A stretch of 64,000 nt of DNA, from assembly GCF_004210375.1 (NCBI RefSeq), contig NW_027467782.1, forward strand, positions 26,267,276 to 26,331,275, read 5' to 3'. The notes below the pieces were generated by a model. It was given only the letters and a program-made list of their open reading frames with translations, ran no database searches and had not been told where the DNA came from. Every line of letters starts with the position of its first letter. Position 1 is the stretch's first letter. The position numbers and the translations under genes are program-made. Of this stretch, positions 14,301-26,278 are shown piece by piece. Source of the stretch: Tachypleus tridentatus. Its lineage: Eukaryota > Arthropoda > Merostomata > Xiphosura > Limulidae.

Positions 14301-16580
14301 AACCTGGTAATGGAAGAGTTGGTTATCTATAAACCTGGTAATGAAAGAGTTGGTTATCTATAAACCTGGTAATGGGAGAGTTGGTTATCTATAAACCTGG
14401 TATTGGGAGAGTTGGTTATCTATAAACCTGGTAATGGAAGAGTTGGTTATCTATAAACCTGGTAATGGAGAGTTGGTTATCTATAAACCTGGTAATGGGA
14501 AAGTTGGTTATCTATAAACCTGGTAATGGGAGAGTTGGTTATCTATAAACCTGGTAATTGGAGAGTTGGTTATCTATAAACCTGGTAATGTGAGAGTTGG
14601 TTATCTATAAACCTGGTAATGGAAGAGTTGGTTATCTATAAACCTGGTAATGGGAGAGTTGGTTATCTATAAACCTGGTAATGGGAAAGTTGGTTATCTA
14701 TAAACCTGGTAATATGAGAGTTGGTTATCTATAAACCTGGTAATTGGAGAGTTGGTTATCTATAAACCTGGCAATGGAAGAGTTGGTTATCTATAAACCT
14801 GGTAATGGGAGAGTTGGTTATCTATAAACCTGGTAATTGGAGAGTTGGTTATCTATAAACCTGGTAATTGGAGAGTTGGTTATCTATAAACCTGGCAATG
14901 GAAGAGTTGGCTATCCATGAACCTAGCAATGAAAGAGTTGGCTGTCTATAAACCTGGTAATGGGAAAGTTGGTTATCTATAAACCTGGTAATATGAGAGT
15001 TGGTTATCTATAAACCTGGTAATATGAGAGTTGGTTATCTATAAACCTGGTAGTTGGAGAGTTGGTTATCTATAAACCTGGTAATGTGAGAGTTGGTTAT
15101 CTATAAACCTGGCAATGGAAGAGTTGGTTATCTATAAACCTGGTAATGGGAGAGTTGGTTATCTATAAACCTGGTAATGGGAGAGTTGGTTATCTATAAA
15201 ACCTGGTAATGGGAAAGTTGGTTATATTTAAACCTGGTAATGGGAGAGTTGGTTATCTATATACCTTGTAATATGAGAGTTGGTTATCTATAAACCTGGT
15301 AATTGGAGACTTTGTTATCTATAAACCTGGCAATGGAAGAGTTGGCTATCCATGAACCTAGCAATGGAAGAGTTGGCTATCCATGAACCTAGCAATGAAA
15401 GAGTTGGCTGCCTATAAACCTGGTAATGGGAGAGTTAGTTATCTACAAAAAGTGGTAATGGGAGAGTTAGTTGTCTATAACACCTGGTAATGGGAGAGTT
15501 GGTTATCTATAAACCCGGCAATGGAAGAGTTGGTTATCTATAAACCCGGCAATGGAAGAGTTGGTTATCTATAAACCCGGCAATGGAAGAGTTGGTTATC
15601 TATAAACCCGGGAATGGGAGAGTTGGTTATCTATAAACCCGGTAATGGGAAAGTTGGTTATCTATAAAACCTGGTAATGGGAAAGTTGGTTATATTTAAA
15701 CCTGGTAATGGGAGAGTTGGTTATCTATATACCTGGTAATATGAGAGTTGGTTATCTATAAACCTGGCAATGGAAGAGTTGGCTATCCATGAACCTAGCA
15801 ATGGAAGAGTTGGCTATCCATGAACCTAGCAATGGAAGAGTTGGCTATCCATGAACCTAGCAATGAAAGAGTTGGCTGTCTATAAACCTGGTAATGGGAG
15901 AGTTAGTTGTCTATAACACCTGGTAATGGGAGAGTTGGTTATCTATAAACCCGGCAATGGAAGAGTTTGTTATCTATAAACCCGGCAATGGAAGAGTTGG
16001 TTATCTATAAACCCAGCAATGGAAGAGTTGGTTATCTATAAACCCGGCAATGGAAGAGTTGGTTATCTATAAACCCGGGAATTGGAGAGTTGGTTATCTA
16101 TAAACCTGGTAATGGGAAAGTTGGTTATCTATAAACCTGGTAATGGAAAAGTTGGTTATCTATAAACCTGGTAATATGAGAGTTGGTTATCTATAAACCT
16201 GGTAATATGAGAGTTGGTTATCTATAAACCTGGTAGTTGGAGAGTTGGTTATCTATAAACCTGGTAGTTGGAGAGTTGGTTATCTATAAACCTGGCAATG
16301 GAAGAGTTGGTTATCTATAAACCTGGTAATGGGAGAGTTGGTTATCTATAAACCTGGTAATGGGAGAGTAGGTTATCTATAAACCTGGTAATGGGAGAGT
16401 TGGTTATCTATAAAACCTGGTAATGGGAGAGTTGGTTATCTATAAAACCTGGTAATGGGAGAGTTGGTTATCTATAAAACCTGGTAATGGGAAAGTTGGT
16501 TATCTATATACCTGGTAATATGAGAGTTGGTTATCTATAAACCTGGTAATGGAAATGTTGGTTGTCATCTATAAACCTGT
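2396..16580. repeat. 31-bp satellite array, about 455 copies, with higher-order structure
   Basis: A continuous head-to-tail array whose monomer contains ggtaatgggagagttgg and then a ctataaacct segment. The modal spacing is 31 bp (for example 6781 to 6812). Variant monomers of 32 bp carry an extra base (ctataaaacc or ctataacacc). Rare markers recur as sets. The ctacaaaa variant occurs near 4179, 4681, 5892, 6393, 7764, 8788, 9664, 11067, 12432, 12901 and 15444; the atatttaaac variant near 4491, 6204, 7573, 8568, 9034, 9473, 10875, 15222 and 15681. Both markers show spacings of about 1,370 and 1,402 bp, which indicates higher-order units of 44-45 monomers. The plus strand of the monomer has 9 G and 3 C. 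No reading frame is open. Confidence 0.97.
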
Positions 16581-16820
16581 AAAACAACGTAATAAGCTTG
16601 TTTTTATATATGATTTTTGTTCTACGGTACTTTGTTTTTATCTAAACAAATTTGTTTGATGAATGAACAGCAGAAGTTTTACATGAATTGAAAAAGCGAA
16701 CAGATTTCTTTAAGATCACTGGTAAAATATCAGTTAAAGACAATATTAATATAACACCGTTTATGTTTTAGCAGGAATATAACCAAGGATTTTATCTTTC
16801 CAGTTTATATATTTAATACT

Positions 16821-17080
16821 GGGCCTGGCATGGCCAGGTGGGTTCAGGCATGCGACTCATAATCTAGGGATCACGGGTTCGAATCCCTGTCACACCCTTT
16901 CCAGCCGTGGAGGCTTTATAACGTGACGGTCAATCTTACTATTCGTTGGTAAAAGAGTAGCCTAAGAGTTGGCGGTGGGTGGTGATGACTAGCTGCCTGC
17001 CCTCTAGTATTACACTGCTAAATTAGTACAGATAGCCCTCGAGTAGTTTTGCTCGAAATTAAAAACAAACAAACAATTTA
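16821..17080 (+). mobile_element. tRNA-derived SINE, family A, near full length
   Basis: The head (16,821-16,898) has an A-box-like segment (tggccaggtgg) and a clear B box (ggttcgaatcc). The anticodon-loop position in better-preserved copies reads ctcgtaa, as in threonine tRNA (CGT). The middle contains gtggtgatgactagctgcc and ctgctaaatta; the tail is A-rich (aaacaaacaaac). The tRNA part is a promoter relic and not a functional tRNA gene. Confidence 0.85.
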
Positions 17081-17525
17081 ATCCAGCCCCCCCTTCCCCT
17101 GGAGGGCCTTAATAACTATAGAAATTCTTCACAGTTTATTCTTGTTATAATAAATAATTAACAGTTTGATCTTTTGTCAAATAACTAATTCTATATTGAG
17201 GAGTTTTGACCCAAAGCCTAAATTTTCAACTCTTATCAAATATTTTACTAATGAAAAGAAGCAGTAGTTTTTTTAACCTATAAGAATACAAACTGCACTT
17301 GAATGAGTTCTCAGGTGAAAAGATAGTTTTGTCATTCACATTACTCGAATATTTAACTTCAAACAAGCAAAAACAATAAGGAATATATAATATTGTAGAG
17401 TTCAGTATTGGTCGTTATCAATGTTCTGTAACCAGTTAGCACTAATATTTTGTTGAAAGTATGCATACATGTGACTTTAATGTCGAAGCGGTCACTGGAA
17501 GATTTGGTTGTAGTAAAATATCAGC
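17081..17525. other. Unassigned AT-rich DNA
   Basis: Nothing recognisable apart from a short C-rich tract (ccccccc) near 17,086-17,099 just after the SINE tail. Confidence 0.4.
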
Positions 17526-17815
17526 CCGAGTTTAGAACAGCTACTGCCAAGCCCGGACTGTGAATCCAACGATTCACGGTTCGTTACAGTTACCCACCAA
17601 AGAGGCTTCCTAATTTCATGCGTCATAGGTGTATTGTGTATGACAGTCAAATCTCACTATTCAATCATCAAATGGTAGCGCAATAGATGGCGTTTAATGT
17701 TGTCTAGCCGCTTTCATTCGGGACTATCAGTCAAAAAGTAGGAATGGTATTACATAAATGCCCTAGTGTTGCCTGTGCGAAACTCTGAAACAAAAAATAA
17801 ACAAAATCATCTGTT
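17526..17815 (+). mobile_element. Degenerate tRNA-derived SINE, family C
   Basis: The order matches family A: a tRNA-like head around 17,545-17,585, a tgacagtcaa block, a tagcgcaatag block and an A-rich tail (gaaacaaaaaataaacaaa). The sequence is too diverged to be the same subfamily. A similar copy lies at 35,370-35,605. Confidence 0.5.
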
Positions 17816-17887
17816 ATTTTATTAAAACAAATCTTTTGATAATATTTTGTTGGGATGAAACATATTATAAGCTACAAAAAATGGTTA

Positions 17888-19392
17888 AAAGTAGTTCACA
17901 GATCTATACAGGTGAATATGTGATCATCTGTGAAACAGGAAGAACCTCATAGAGATGATTTACAGGTGTATTTAAATGGGGTATATGATCATGTGTGAAA
18001 CAGAAAGAACCTCATAGAGATGATTTACAGGTGTATTTAAAAGAGCTATGTGAACATGTGTGAAACAGGAAGAACCTCATAGAGATGTTTTACAGGTGTA
18101 TTTAAAAGAGATATGTGAACATGTGTGAAACAGGAAGAACCTCATAGAGATGATTTACAGGTGTATTTAAAAGAGCTATGTGAACATGTGTGAAACAGGA
18201 AGAACCTCATAGAGATGATTTACAGGTGTATATAAAGAGCTATGTGAACATGTGAGAAACAGGAAGAACCTCACAGAGATGATTTACAGGTGTATTTAAA
18301 AGAGCTATGTGAACATGTGAGAAACAGGAAGAACCTCACAGAGATGATTCACAGTTGTATTTAAAAGAGCTATGCGAACATGTGTGAAACAGGAAGAACC
18401 TCATAGAGATGATCTACAGGTGTATTTAAAAGTGATGTGTGAACATCTGTGAAACAGGAAGAACCTCATAGAGATGATTTACAGGTGTATTTAAAAGAGC
18501 TATGTGAACATGTGTGAAACAGGAAGAACCTCATAGAGATAATTTGCAGGTGTATTTAAAAGAGCTATGTGAACATGTGTGAAACAGGAAGAACCTCATA
18601 GAGATGATTTACAGGTGTATTTAAAAGAGCTATGTGAACATGTGAGAAACAGGAAGAACCTCACAGAGATGATTCACAGTTGTATTTAAAAGAGCTATGC
18701 GAACATGTGTGAAACAGGAAGAACCTCATAGAGATGATTTACAGGTGTATTTAAAAGAGCTATGTGATCATCTGTGAAACAGGAAGAACCTCATAGAGAT
18801 GATTTGCAGGTGTATTTAAAAGAGTTATGCGAACATGTGTGAAACAGGAAGAACCTCACAGAGATGATTCACAGTTGTATTTAAAAGAGCTATGTGAACA
18901 TGTGAGAAACAGGAAGAACCTCACAGAGATGATTCACAGTTGTATTTAAAAGAGCTATGCGAACATGTGTGAAACAGGAAGAACCTCACAGAGATGATTT
19001 ACAGGTGTATTTAAAAGAGATATGTGATCATCTGTGAAACAGGAAGAACCTCATAGAGATGATTTACAGTTGTATTTAAAAGAGAAATGTGAACATGTGT
19101 GAAACAGGAAGAACCTCGTAGAGATGATTTACAGGTGTATTTAAAAGAGCTATGTGATCATCTGTGAAACAGGAAGAACCTCATAGAGATGATTTACAGG
19201 TGTATTTAAAGAGAAATGTGAACATGTGTGAAACAGGAAGAACCTCGTAGAGATGATTTACAGGTGTATTTAAAAGAGCTATGTGAACATGTGTGAAACA
19301 GGAAGAACCTCATAGAGATGATTTACAGGTGTATTTAAAATAGCTATGTGGTCATCTGTGAAACAGGAAGAACCTCATAGAGATGATTTATT
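17888..19392. repeat. 65-bp minisatellite, about 23 copies
   Basis: Units contain gtgaaacaggaagaacctca and a tttacaggtgtattta segment. Equivalent points at 18,482 and 18,547 are 65 bp apart. Copy types (atgtgaacatgtg, atgtgatcatctg, acatgtgagaaac) alternate in blocks, for example around 18,240-18,400, 18,640-18,720 and 18,890-18,960, suggesting duplication of multi-unit blocks. No long open frame. Confidence 0.94.
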
Positions 19393-20930
19393 TTTATTCT
19401 ATTTTGTTCTCTAGTTTCAATGCCTTTCTTATGTGTACTACAACACAGACTTAATTTATTAAAATGTCTTTAATTAATTGTTATGCACATGTCTGCTTCC
19501 ATGAAATGTAACTTAACCTACCAGCATCTCGTTCACGAAACAAAACTATACACACAATTTCTTCGGACTCTATAGAAAACTGTTCTAGTGGTTAACGTAT
19601 CAAGACTGTGGATTACAAAGTTCATGTCCCGTTGCCCTTAAAACAAACTCTGCATTTCGAATTAGTGAGTAAATCTGACAGTGAAGCGTAACTATTGTGT
19701 CAGATAAGTTCGTACAGGGTTCACTATTTGAAGAATAAGAGGTTTGAACAAAGAAAGACAGAACATTGCAATATTAATTATAAACAAAATGTGATAATGG
19801 TATGTCAATCAGCCAATCTGACCTCCTGGTGGCAATTATTAGATAAGTAACAGATCCATGAAACATTTAAATAAGTGTTAACTAATTATTAAACATCTAT
19901 TTACAGGTAAAAACAATGTAATAGGAACCATTATGATATTACCACTCTAATGAAAAAAATAACTAGTGGAAAATATGTAAATATTAAAACAATTATATAT
20001 ATAGTATAACCATACAATATTCAATACGTAAACCAAAACACACTGACATGAAATTAAAAAAATACGCTGCACATTTTTTTTCTCGAAAAAGTGATTCTAG
20101 AGTACGTGTTACAAAGTGAGATTATAAAATGTATCCTATATTTTGGAAATGACTGTTGAAATAGGACCCACATTGCAGCTCCAATTCGCTAGTCTCACAT
20201 AAGAAAATTAGAAGAGTGAGATGTGGGTGCTCAACATCCCACATCTGTATCACCCTTCACTGCCTGTTGTGGGAAGGTGACTGTTCTCCCATGAGAGAAT
20301 AAGAAAAATATAAACATTAAAATGAAGTAAATAAAAATGAAAGGTACTGACATCTGGTGGTAAGATAAAACTTACCTCTTGAAGTTAGCATTCAGATTTT
20401 CAATTTATTATACACTAACAATACAAGGAACAAAACACCAAGTGTATACAAAAATGTACAACAATGATATGGAATGAAATAACAAAAACATAAATATACA
20501 GTACATACAGCTATGTAAGTGAACACGAAAATTACAAAAGGAGAAATTAGAAAAAAGATATGTATACACACATGCATATATACATTAAATATTAAATTAA
20601 AAATGAATCGGCGCATAAAACAATATGTACTGATATGTACAAGTAACTAAATCAAAAAACAAACAACAGAAATGAAAGTAGAAAATTACAAATGACTACA
20701 GAGAATTACAGAAAAAAAATGAAATACAAAGCTTAAAGAAAAATTTAAAACCCAAAAATTAAGAAGGATTTAATTACAAAAAAAACAGCCATACAAACAA
20801 ACATTCCACATAATATACAATATGTACAAAAGAGTACACACAAAATAGATAAAAAAATTATGAAAATACAAATAAACAATAATTACATAGAACAGACAAT
20901 CTAGAAAATCAGTCTGATTCCGCTACCCTC
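19393..20930. other. Unassigned AT-rich DNA with a possible old SINE
   Basis: Mostly AT-rich. Around 19,583-19,755 a tagtggttaac word and a tctgacagtgaag block are arranged like a heavily decayed tRNA-SINE. The rest (19,800-20,930) has A-rich stretches and only chance open frames. Confidence 0.4.
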
Positions 20931-23110
20931 AAGCGTGCCCACCGGTGAGACGTCCGGCACCAACAATGATAAAGAGTCCCTCCGATTCAGTAACTAATAG
21001 TTCGCATCAAGGCGGAATAACAGTTTGTACCTGGTCTTATTTGACAGAACAACACTGGAGCCCCCTCAAAAAGGAATTGAGTACGGGTAAGCCAGATGAC
21101 CCTGATATGGGGATGTGAAAGGTAAAGGCCAGGACACTGTGAACGGGGATCAGCAAGTGATCAAAACGGTCTCAACCGAGATCGATGGGACACGGAAAAG
21201 GTGAGCCACCTTCTTCTGTCCGATGTCGAACAAAGGACCAACATGTAAAGGACACTATACCTGAGTATGACATGACTCGGCGACACTGATACTGGACAGG
21301 TATAATCGTTCTCTCACCGGTAAAATGTCATGAAACCCTGAATGTAAATATCAACATGGCACAACATTCCATGGAAGAGCGGGGTGGTGTTGCTCTATCC
21401 TGTGAATACAGTCTGGAGGAAGCAGACGGCAGAGAGTATTGGAATTCGCCGGAATATCACGTGGCATAACGTGACAACGTCTGATCGCTGCAACAGTGTC
21501 AGCATACCAAGTGGGAGAATTAAAACACATTGGTTTATTCAGGCCCGGTGAAACACAAAAATGTCTGAACCAATCAGGAAATGAGCCAGTTGGCTACAGG
21601 GATGATCCTCCCAAGAGAGACAGCATATAGTGGTGGACAAGAAAGGCACTCGGTCCAGACACGTGGGATGTCCACTCCTCTCATGAAGGGTGGCTTAACT
21701 AAAGACAACCAAGACACTGTCTCAGTCTTACCACTCCACAGACATGTCACTCAACAGCTCGCGCACAGCAGTCGTTCAGAGGAAGTATCTCACCAAGATA
21801 CCATAACAAGTGGAGAAGCCTCCTCTTCACCGCTTCTGTCAAACAAGTTAGCAGGGCTGTAACAATCTTGAACTGCCAAACTGACACGTTATACCATCTT
21901 CCCACAGGCAGCCTCAGGACTGGCAATGAAGGGAATCCCAAAACACTTGACTGGAGAGGAAGCCCATGCCAAATCAAATGGAGTATCTGCAGATGAGGCC
22001 CACTTGCCCAACTCCCGAGCCCTAGACTTAGTGTAGTTGAGCTGAGCTGCACTACCCTGAGAGTACTTGTTAACAATCGCCCTTGTTGAACCCAGGTATG
22101 TTTGGTTTTCTAGAAATCAGTTCATATCATCTGCATAACTTACATACTTGATGGATGCCCCACCTGGGAAACGAAGGCCACACATTGAAACCTAGTGATA
22201 CAGATGAGAGAGCAGGTACGATCACTAACACATAAAGAGATGGCGATAATGGACGTCCTTGACGAACACCCTGACAGATGTTAAAAGGGGCATCAAGTAT
22301 CCATTCACTAAGAACATGCTCGAAGAAGACGTATAGAAAGTTCGTACATAAGCTGGAGTAAAACCAAACCTCTCCAGAACGTATGCAAATATTTGTGGTA
22401 ACTCAATCAAAGGCCTTACTCTGATTAAGTGACACAAAACTTTTAGGGATGCTTCTGTCCGTGATATAATGTAACAGGTCATATAGAAGTACCAAGTTTT
22501 GATGGATACTTCTTCCTCACACATTTCAATGTCAAGGACAAGACGGCATGACAACACTGAAATGGGTATACAGGGTTTCAGAAATAATCTTTCCATCCAC
22601 ACTCAAGAGTGATATGGTATGCCATATCTTTGGACTGGGAGAGATCCTTAGAGATTAACATAATTAATCCATCCAGCGTACCGAAGGCATGGACCCACGG
22701 GTCAGACAGTAGTTAAAAAAGTCTAATTAAAAGGGGCCCAGTAATATGCCATACATGGTGATAGAATTCCACTGGTAAGCCATCCAGTCCCAGACACTTA
22801 CCAGATAGCCACCCAAAATTCATTTAGTGTAATGGGTTTCAAAACGTCGTCAGACCGTGATGGATTGAGGGTTGGCAAGAACTGAATGATGTCTCGCCAA
22901 ATATCCTCACCCACAGTCGAAGCCGAATATAGTCAGCTATAGTACTTGAGGCACGTGTTGAGGATGTCAGTAATGTCTGAGGATACCTGACCATTGTCTC
23001 TCAACAGATTGGAGATGTGCTTATATTAAGACTTCTCCTGTGCCTTACAGAGTGGAATCATAGTAACATTTCTGGGATTAAGCAACTTCATCAGACTAGA
23101 AATGCTAATC
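20931..23110 (-). pseudogene. Decayed non-LTR retrotransposon (LINE) polymerase
   Basis: Minus-strand translation, shifting between frames, recovers the order of motifs of a LINE reverse transcriptase. CLGLDGLPVEFYHHVW (about 22,755-22,805) matches the early finger motif. ERFGFTPAYVRTFY and then SSSMFLVNGYL (22,290-22,390) match the segment before the RQGCPLSP block, which is itself mutated. GASIKYVSYADDMN (YADD codons at 22,126-22,137) is the catalytic palm motif. The YADD aspartates remain, but a stop follows within two codons and several frameshifts are needed. Sequence down to about 20,931 is GC-richer than its surroundings and is probably the thumb and C-terminal part. The style resembles Tx1/L1-like fish and invertebrate elements; the clade is not certain. 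A SINE and then a mariner abut the upstream side. Confidence 0.75.
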
Positions 23111-23125
23111 CATTGATTCAAGAAG

Positions 23126-23388
23126 TTTGTTTTGAATTACACGCAAAGCTACACGAGGGCTATCTGTGCTAGCCGTCCCTAATTTAGCAGTGTAAGACTA
23201 GAGGGAAGGCAGCTAGTCATCACCACCAACTCTTGGGCTACTTTTTTACCAATGAATAGTGGGATTGATTGTCACATTATAATGCCCCCACGGCTGGGAG
23301 GGCGAGCATGTTTGGCACGACGGGGATCAGAACCCGCGACCCTCAGATTACGAGTCGCATGCCTTAACACGCTTGGCCATGCCGGCCT
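23126..23388 (-). mobile_element. tRNA-derived SINE, family A, near full length
   Basis: Reverse-complement copy: the A-rich tail is at 23,126, the middle domain holds gcagctagtcatcaccacca, and the tRNA head with anticodon-loop word (cttgg..gagtcgcatg) is at 23,310-23,388. Its 5' end stops exactly where the mariner terminal repeat begins, so the mariner probably inserted at a TA at this SINE's edge. Confidence 0.88.
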
Positions 23389-23389
23389 A

Positions 23390-24610
23390 TCCCATAAGTA
23401 ATGTCCCATTTTGGGTTCAGAAAAGAGAGAGTATTTCAAGCAATTTTAATGTTACTTAATCAATAATGTATGTTCCATTATTATTCATTACTTCCTACCA
23501 ACGATTCACAAGCTTCTGAATGTCACTTCTGTAAAATTCATAGGGTCTGTAGGAAAAGAATACAGAGAAAATAATTTTGACATCTTCATTGGAATAGATA
23601 ATCAGATGTAGCAAGGTCTGGAGAATAAGGAGGATGTGGAAGTTTTACCAGTCTAGCTCTTCAGTCTTTGCAGATGTAATCCTTGCTGTATGGGGCCATG
23701 CATTATCCTGATTTAACACAACACCTTTATGACTGATCAAAGGATGGCTCCTTTCTTTCAGTGCAACATTCAAGCACTCTACCTGTTGATAGTAGAAGTT
23801 TGATGAAATCATTACATTGAATGAAAGCAACTCACAGTGAATCACACCAACAATATCTCCCAAACGTTTAGCAAGACTTTCCTAGGGTGGATGTTCATTT
23901 TGGGCTGTGCTTTAGCCAGTTTACCTGCAATGAGTCATTGTCTACGGCACTTAACATTTTTATAAAATATCCATCTTTCATCTCCAGTCACTATCTTGCT
24001 CAGTAAAGGTGAGCTATGTTCAAGATAGAGCAGAGAAGTGCAAATGTGTACTCTTGCTCTGAGGTTGGCTTCTCTCAAATCATGGGGGACACATTTTCCA
24101 AATTCTAACACCTTTCCAAGCTCTTGCAGATGACAGTGAACTGTTAAATGGGTTAAATCACACTTCTGTACTAGTTCAACTGTTACAGCATAATCTTCAT
24201 CAAGTGCAGCCAGTAACAAGTCATCATTAAACTCAACAGGACGACTCAAACATGGCGAATCACTTAAGCTGTAGTCACCTGATCTGAACTTCTGAAACCA
24301 CCTTCGACATTTTCTTTCATTTAGAGACTCTGCACCATAAATACCTTGAATGTTTTGTGTAGTTTCTACCGCACTATTGCTTTTCTTAAACTCATAAAGC
24401 ATTATATGCCTAATGGGCTCCTCAGACACATCCATCTTTATAAGGGTGTAATTGATTAATGATCTGAAAAAGTGGAGTTGGGTTAGTTTCTTTTATTTGT
24501 CTGAACATTTCTATACACGTCCTGCTATATATTTTAGTCATTAAAGCCTTATATAAAGAAGAAATGATGATACACTTTCTGTATTAAATTTTTGGACATT
24601 ACTTTTGGGA
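23390..24610 (-). mobile_element. mariner transposon with both terminal inverted repeats
   Basis: The left end reads tcccataagtaatgtcc at 23,390 and the right end reads ggacattacttttggga ending at 24,610, an inverted match with one difference. The length of about 1.22 kb is typical of mariner. A TA lies immediately left (23,388-23,389); the right flank is tg, so the target duplication is mutated or the end is slightly misplaced. A transposase relic fills the interior on the minus strand. Confidence 0.9.
23580..24435 (-). pseudogene. mariner transposase, broken
   Basis: A cut-and-paste DNA transposase of the Tc1/mariner superfamily. The start is the ATG at 24,433-24,435. The N-terminal helix-turn-helix region (about residues 10-60) includes RRWFQKFRSGD. 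The first catalytic aspartate lies in VTGDERWIFY near residue 150. A TGA at 23,935-23,937 replaces the tryptophan expected after CRRQ. The frame then resumes with GKLAKAQPKMNIHPRKVLL, shifts near 23,860, and continues with the second aspartate in NQDNAWPHTA (about 23,685-23,715). After a further shift, KLPHPPYSPDLATSDYLF carries the third aspartate (about 23,590-23,645), as expected for a D34D mariner. At least one nonsense change and two frameshifts make it inactive. It lies between recognisable terminal repeats. Confidence 0.9.
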
Positions 24611-24749
24611 TGGTTTGATATATACTGGTCGAAACAAATTAGATGTCATCAACTTATTGATAAATATATATAGAAACACCTAAATTATAAAGGGAAACTA
24701 TTAAATGAAATTAATGTGTTTGTGGGACGACATCACCAGTTACTTATAT

Positions 24750-24962
24750 GTCTTATGTGCTCCTCAGACACATCCATCTTCATAATGGTTATTTGATTAA
24801 TGATCTGAAAAAGTGTATTGGGTTAGTTTCTTCTATTTGTTTGAACATTTTTATGCATGTTCTACTACATATTTTTTGTCATTAAAGCTTTTACAAAGAT
24901 AAAATGATGATGAACTTCCTGTACTAGCTTTTCAGACATTTACGGGATGACTTGATAATTGA
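24750..24962 (-). repeat. Second copy of the mariner 5' terminal region
   Basis: This stretch repeats 24,405-24,620 in the same order: gctcctcagacacatccatc, the block with ttgattaatgatctgaaaaa, tgggttagtttctt, and a terminal-repeat-like end (cagacatttacgggatg). It includes the transposase start-codon region but nothing further into the gene. It is either a partial second mariner or a local duplication of one end. About 140 bp of AT-rich sequence separates the two copies. Confidence 0.8.
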
Positions 24963-25460
24963 TAAACGTTTATTAATCGGAAAACTACAGATATATGACA
25001 AGGAATATTTACAGATTTAGAACATTACAACCAATCAACTTCAGAAAATTAACTTCGGACGTCAGTATTTCTATGAAGGCATGACATATCTTCCTTGATG
25101 AAAAATTAGCATATAAATCTTTTAAGGTCAGCTAAGAATAGAACTAGCTAGCTTCCCGTCAAGTGAATTGTACCTGTATATCAACAGAGAATTCATTTGT
25201 TCATCATGAACTGCCGCTAAAAGATTCAATTCCAGATCAGATAGAAGAACCAGCACTGTTTGTAAACTTTTTAAAAATATTATTTGTAATAACTTGTTGT
25301 AATAACCATTATTATAAATTGTATTGTTTGTATATTCAATTTATCTGTCTTAAGAAAAAAACTGTGTATCAATCTAGTTGGTAAATATCATAAATTTAAT
25401 AAATACCAGGATTCAATTAACTTCTAAATTATCAGTGATGTCGAGAAACCCACTTGTTGA
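24963..25460. other. Unassigned AT-rich DNA
   Basis: The open frames here are short and AT-driven. Nothing else recognised. Confidence 0.4.
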
Positions 25461-25467
25461 GAAATTT

Positions 25468-25648
25468 ATATGCAAAAACGGCTCGTTTGGGTTGAGAAAA
25501 TATTTTACATAGAAGATCGAACAACGTTTCGACCTTCTTCGGTCATCGTCATGACCCTCATCGTCGATGACCGAAGAAGGTCGAAACGTTGTTCGCTCTT
25601 CTATGTAAAATATTTTCTCAACCCAAACGAGCCGTTTTTGCATATAAC
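25468..25648. repeat. Foldback (near-perfect inverted repeat) with hammerhead-ribozyme-like core
   Basis: The left arm from about 25,468 to 25,550 is repeated in reverse complement from about 25,567 to 25,648 with very few mismatches (agatcgaac versus gagcgaac). The loop is only about 15-20 nt. Each arm carries a gaccgaagaaggtcgaaac motif in which gacc pairs with ggtc, followed by gttgtt. This is the arrangement stem II, GAAA, very short stem III, UH seen in type I hammerhead ribozymes of Penelope-like elements. On the minus strand the preceding box reads atgacga where ctganga is required; on the plus strand the box is further altered. Both copies are therefore probably inactive. Confidence 0.8.
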
Positions 25649-25914
25649 TTCTAAATTAATATTTCTGGCTGTTTAAAATCATAATACATAAGATAATAAA
25701 TCGGACGCTCGTCCGTAATAAACTATATTACTTAACCAGACATATCAATTTTCATTGTTATTTGATCAAAGTTTTTTTTAAAAAATGCCCATGTTAATCA
25801 CTATATGGATTTTATTTTTTATACTTGTTTATAAAGTGTTCTGGTTAGCTTTACTTTTCTGAAAGCTTTATAAAATAATAAAAAAATGAAATGAATTTAG
25901 TTATAGAAAAAAAT

Positions 25915-26115
25915 GCAGACAAAACAATGAATTGAATAAAACTACCACAATGAACAAAGTAGCAAAGCTGACAAAACAATGGAATAAAACTACCACAATG
26001 AACAAAGTAGCAAAGCAGACAAAACAATGGAATAAAACTACCACAATAAACACAGTAGTAAAGCAGATAAAACAATGAATGGAATAAAACTACCACAATG
26101 AACAAAGTAGTAAAC
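25915..26115. repeat. 48-bp minisatellite, about 4 copies
   Basis: Units share aataaaactaccacaatgaa. Equivalent points lie at 25,941, 25,989 and 26,037 (48 bp), and the last interval is about 52 bp. A minus-strand open frame through it is merely the repeat translated. Confidence 0.88.
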
Positions 26116-26278
26116 CTGATATCAACATAAATTAACAGAAGAAAATAATACATGAAAGCTAAAAGTTAAGCATAATAATAGGAGAAAATATAACAGCAGA
26201 AGAAAACCTGCTGCAAATGCAGAAAACTAAATAAAATTAATAATAGAAGCAAATCGAATAGTGGAATGAAGCAACGTG

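Noticed and set aside
25851..26153. Minus-strand open frame of about 100 codons with repeated CYFVHCGSFIPLF
   Set aside because: It is the 48-bp tandem repeat read in a chance frame; no start context or homologue is apparent.
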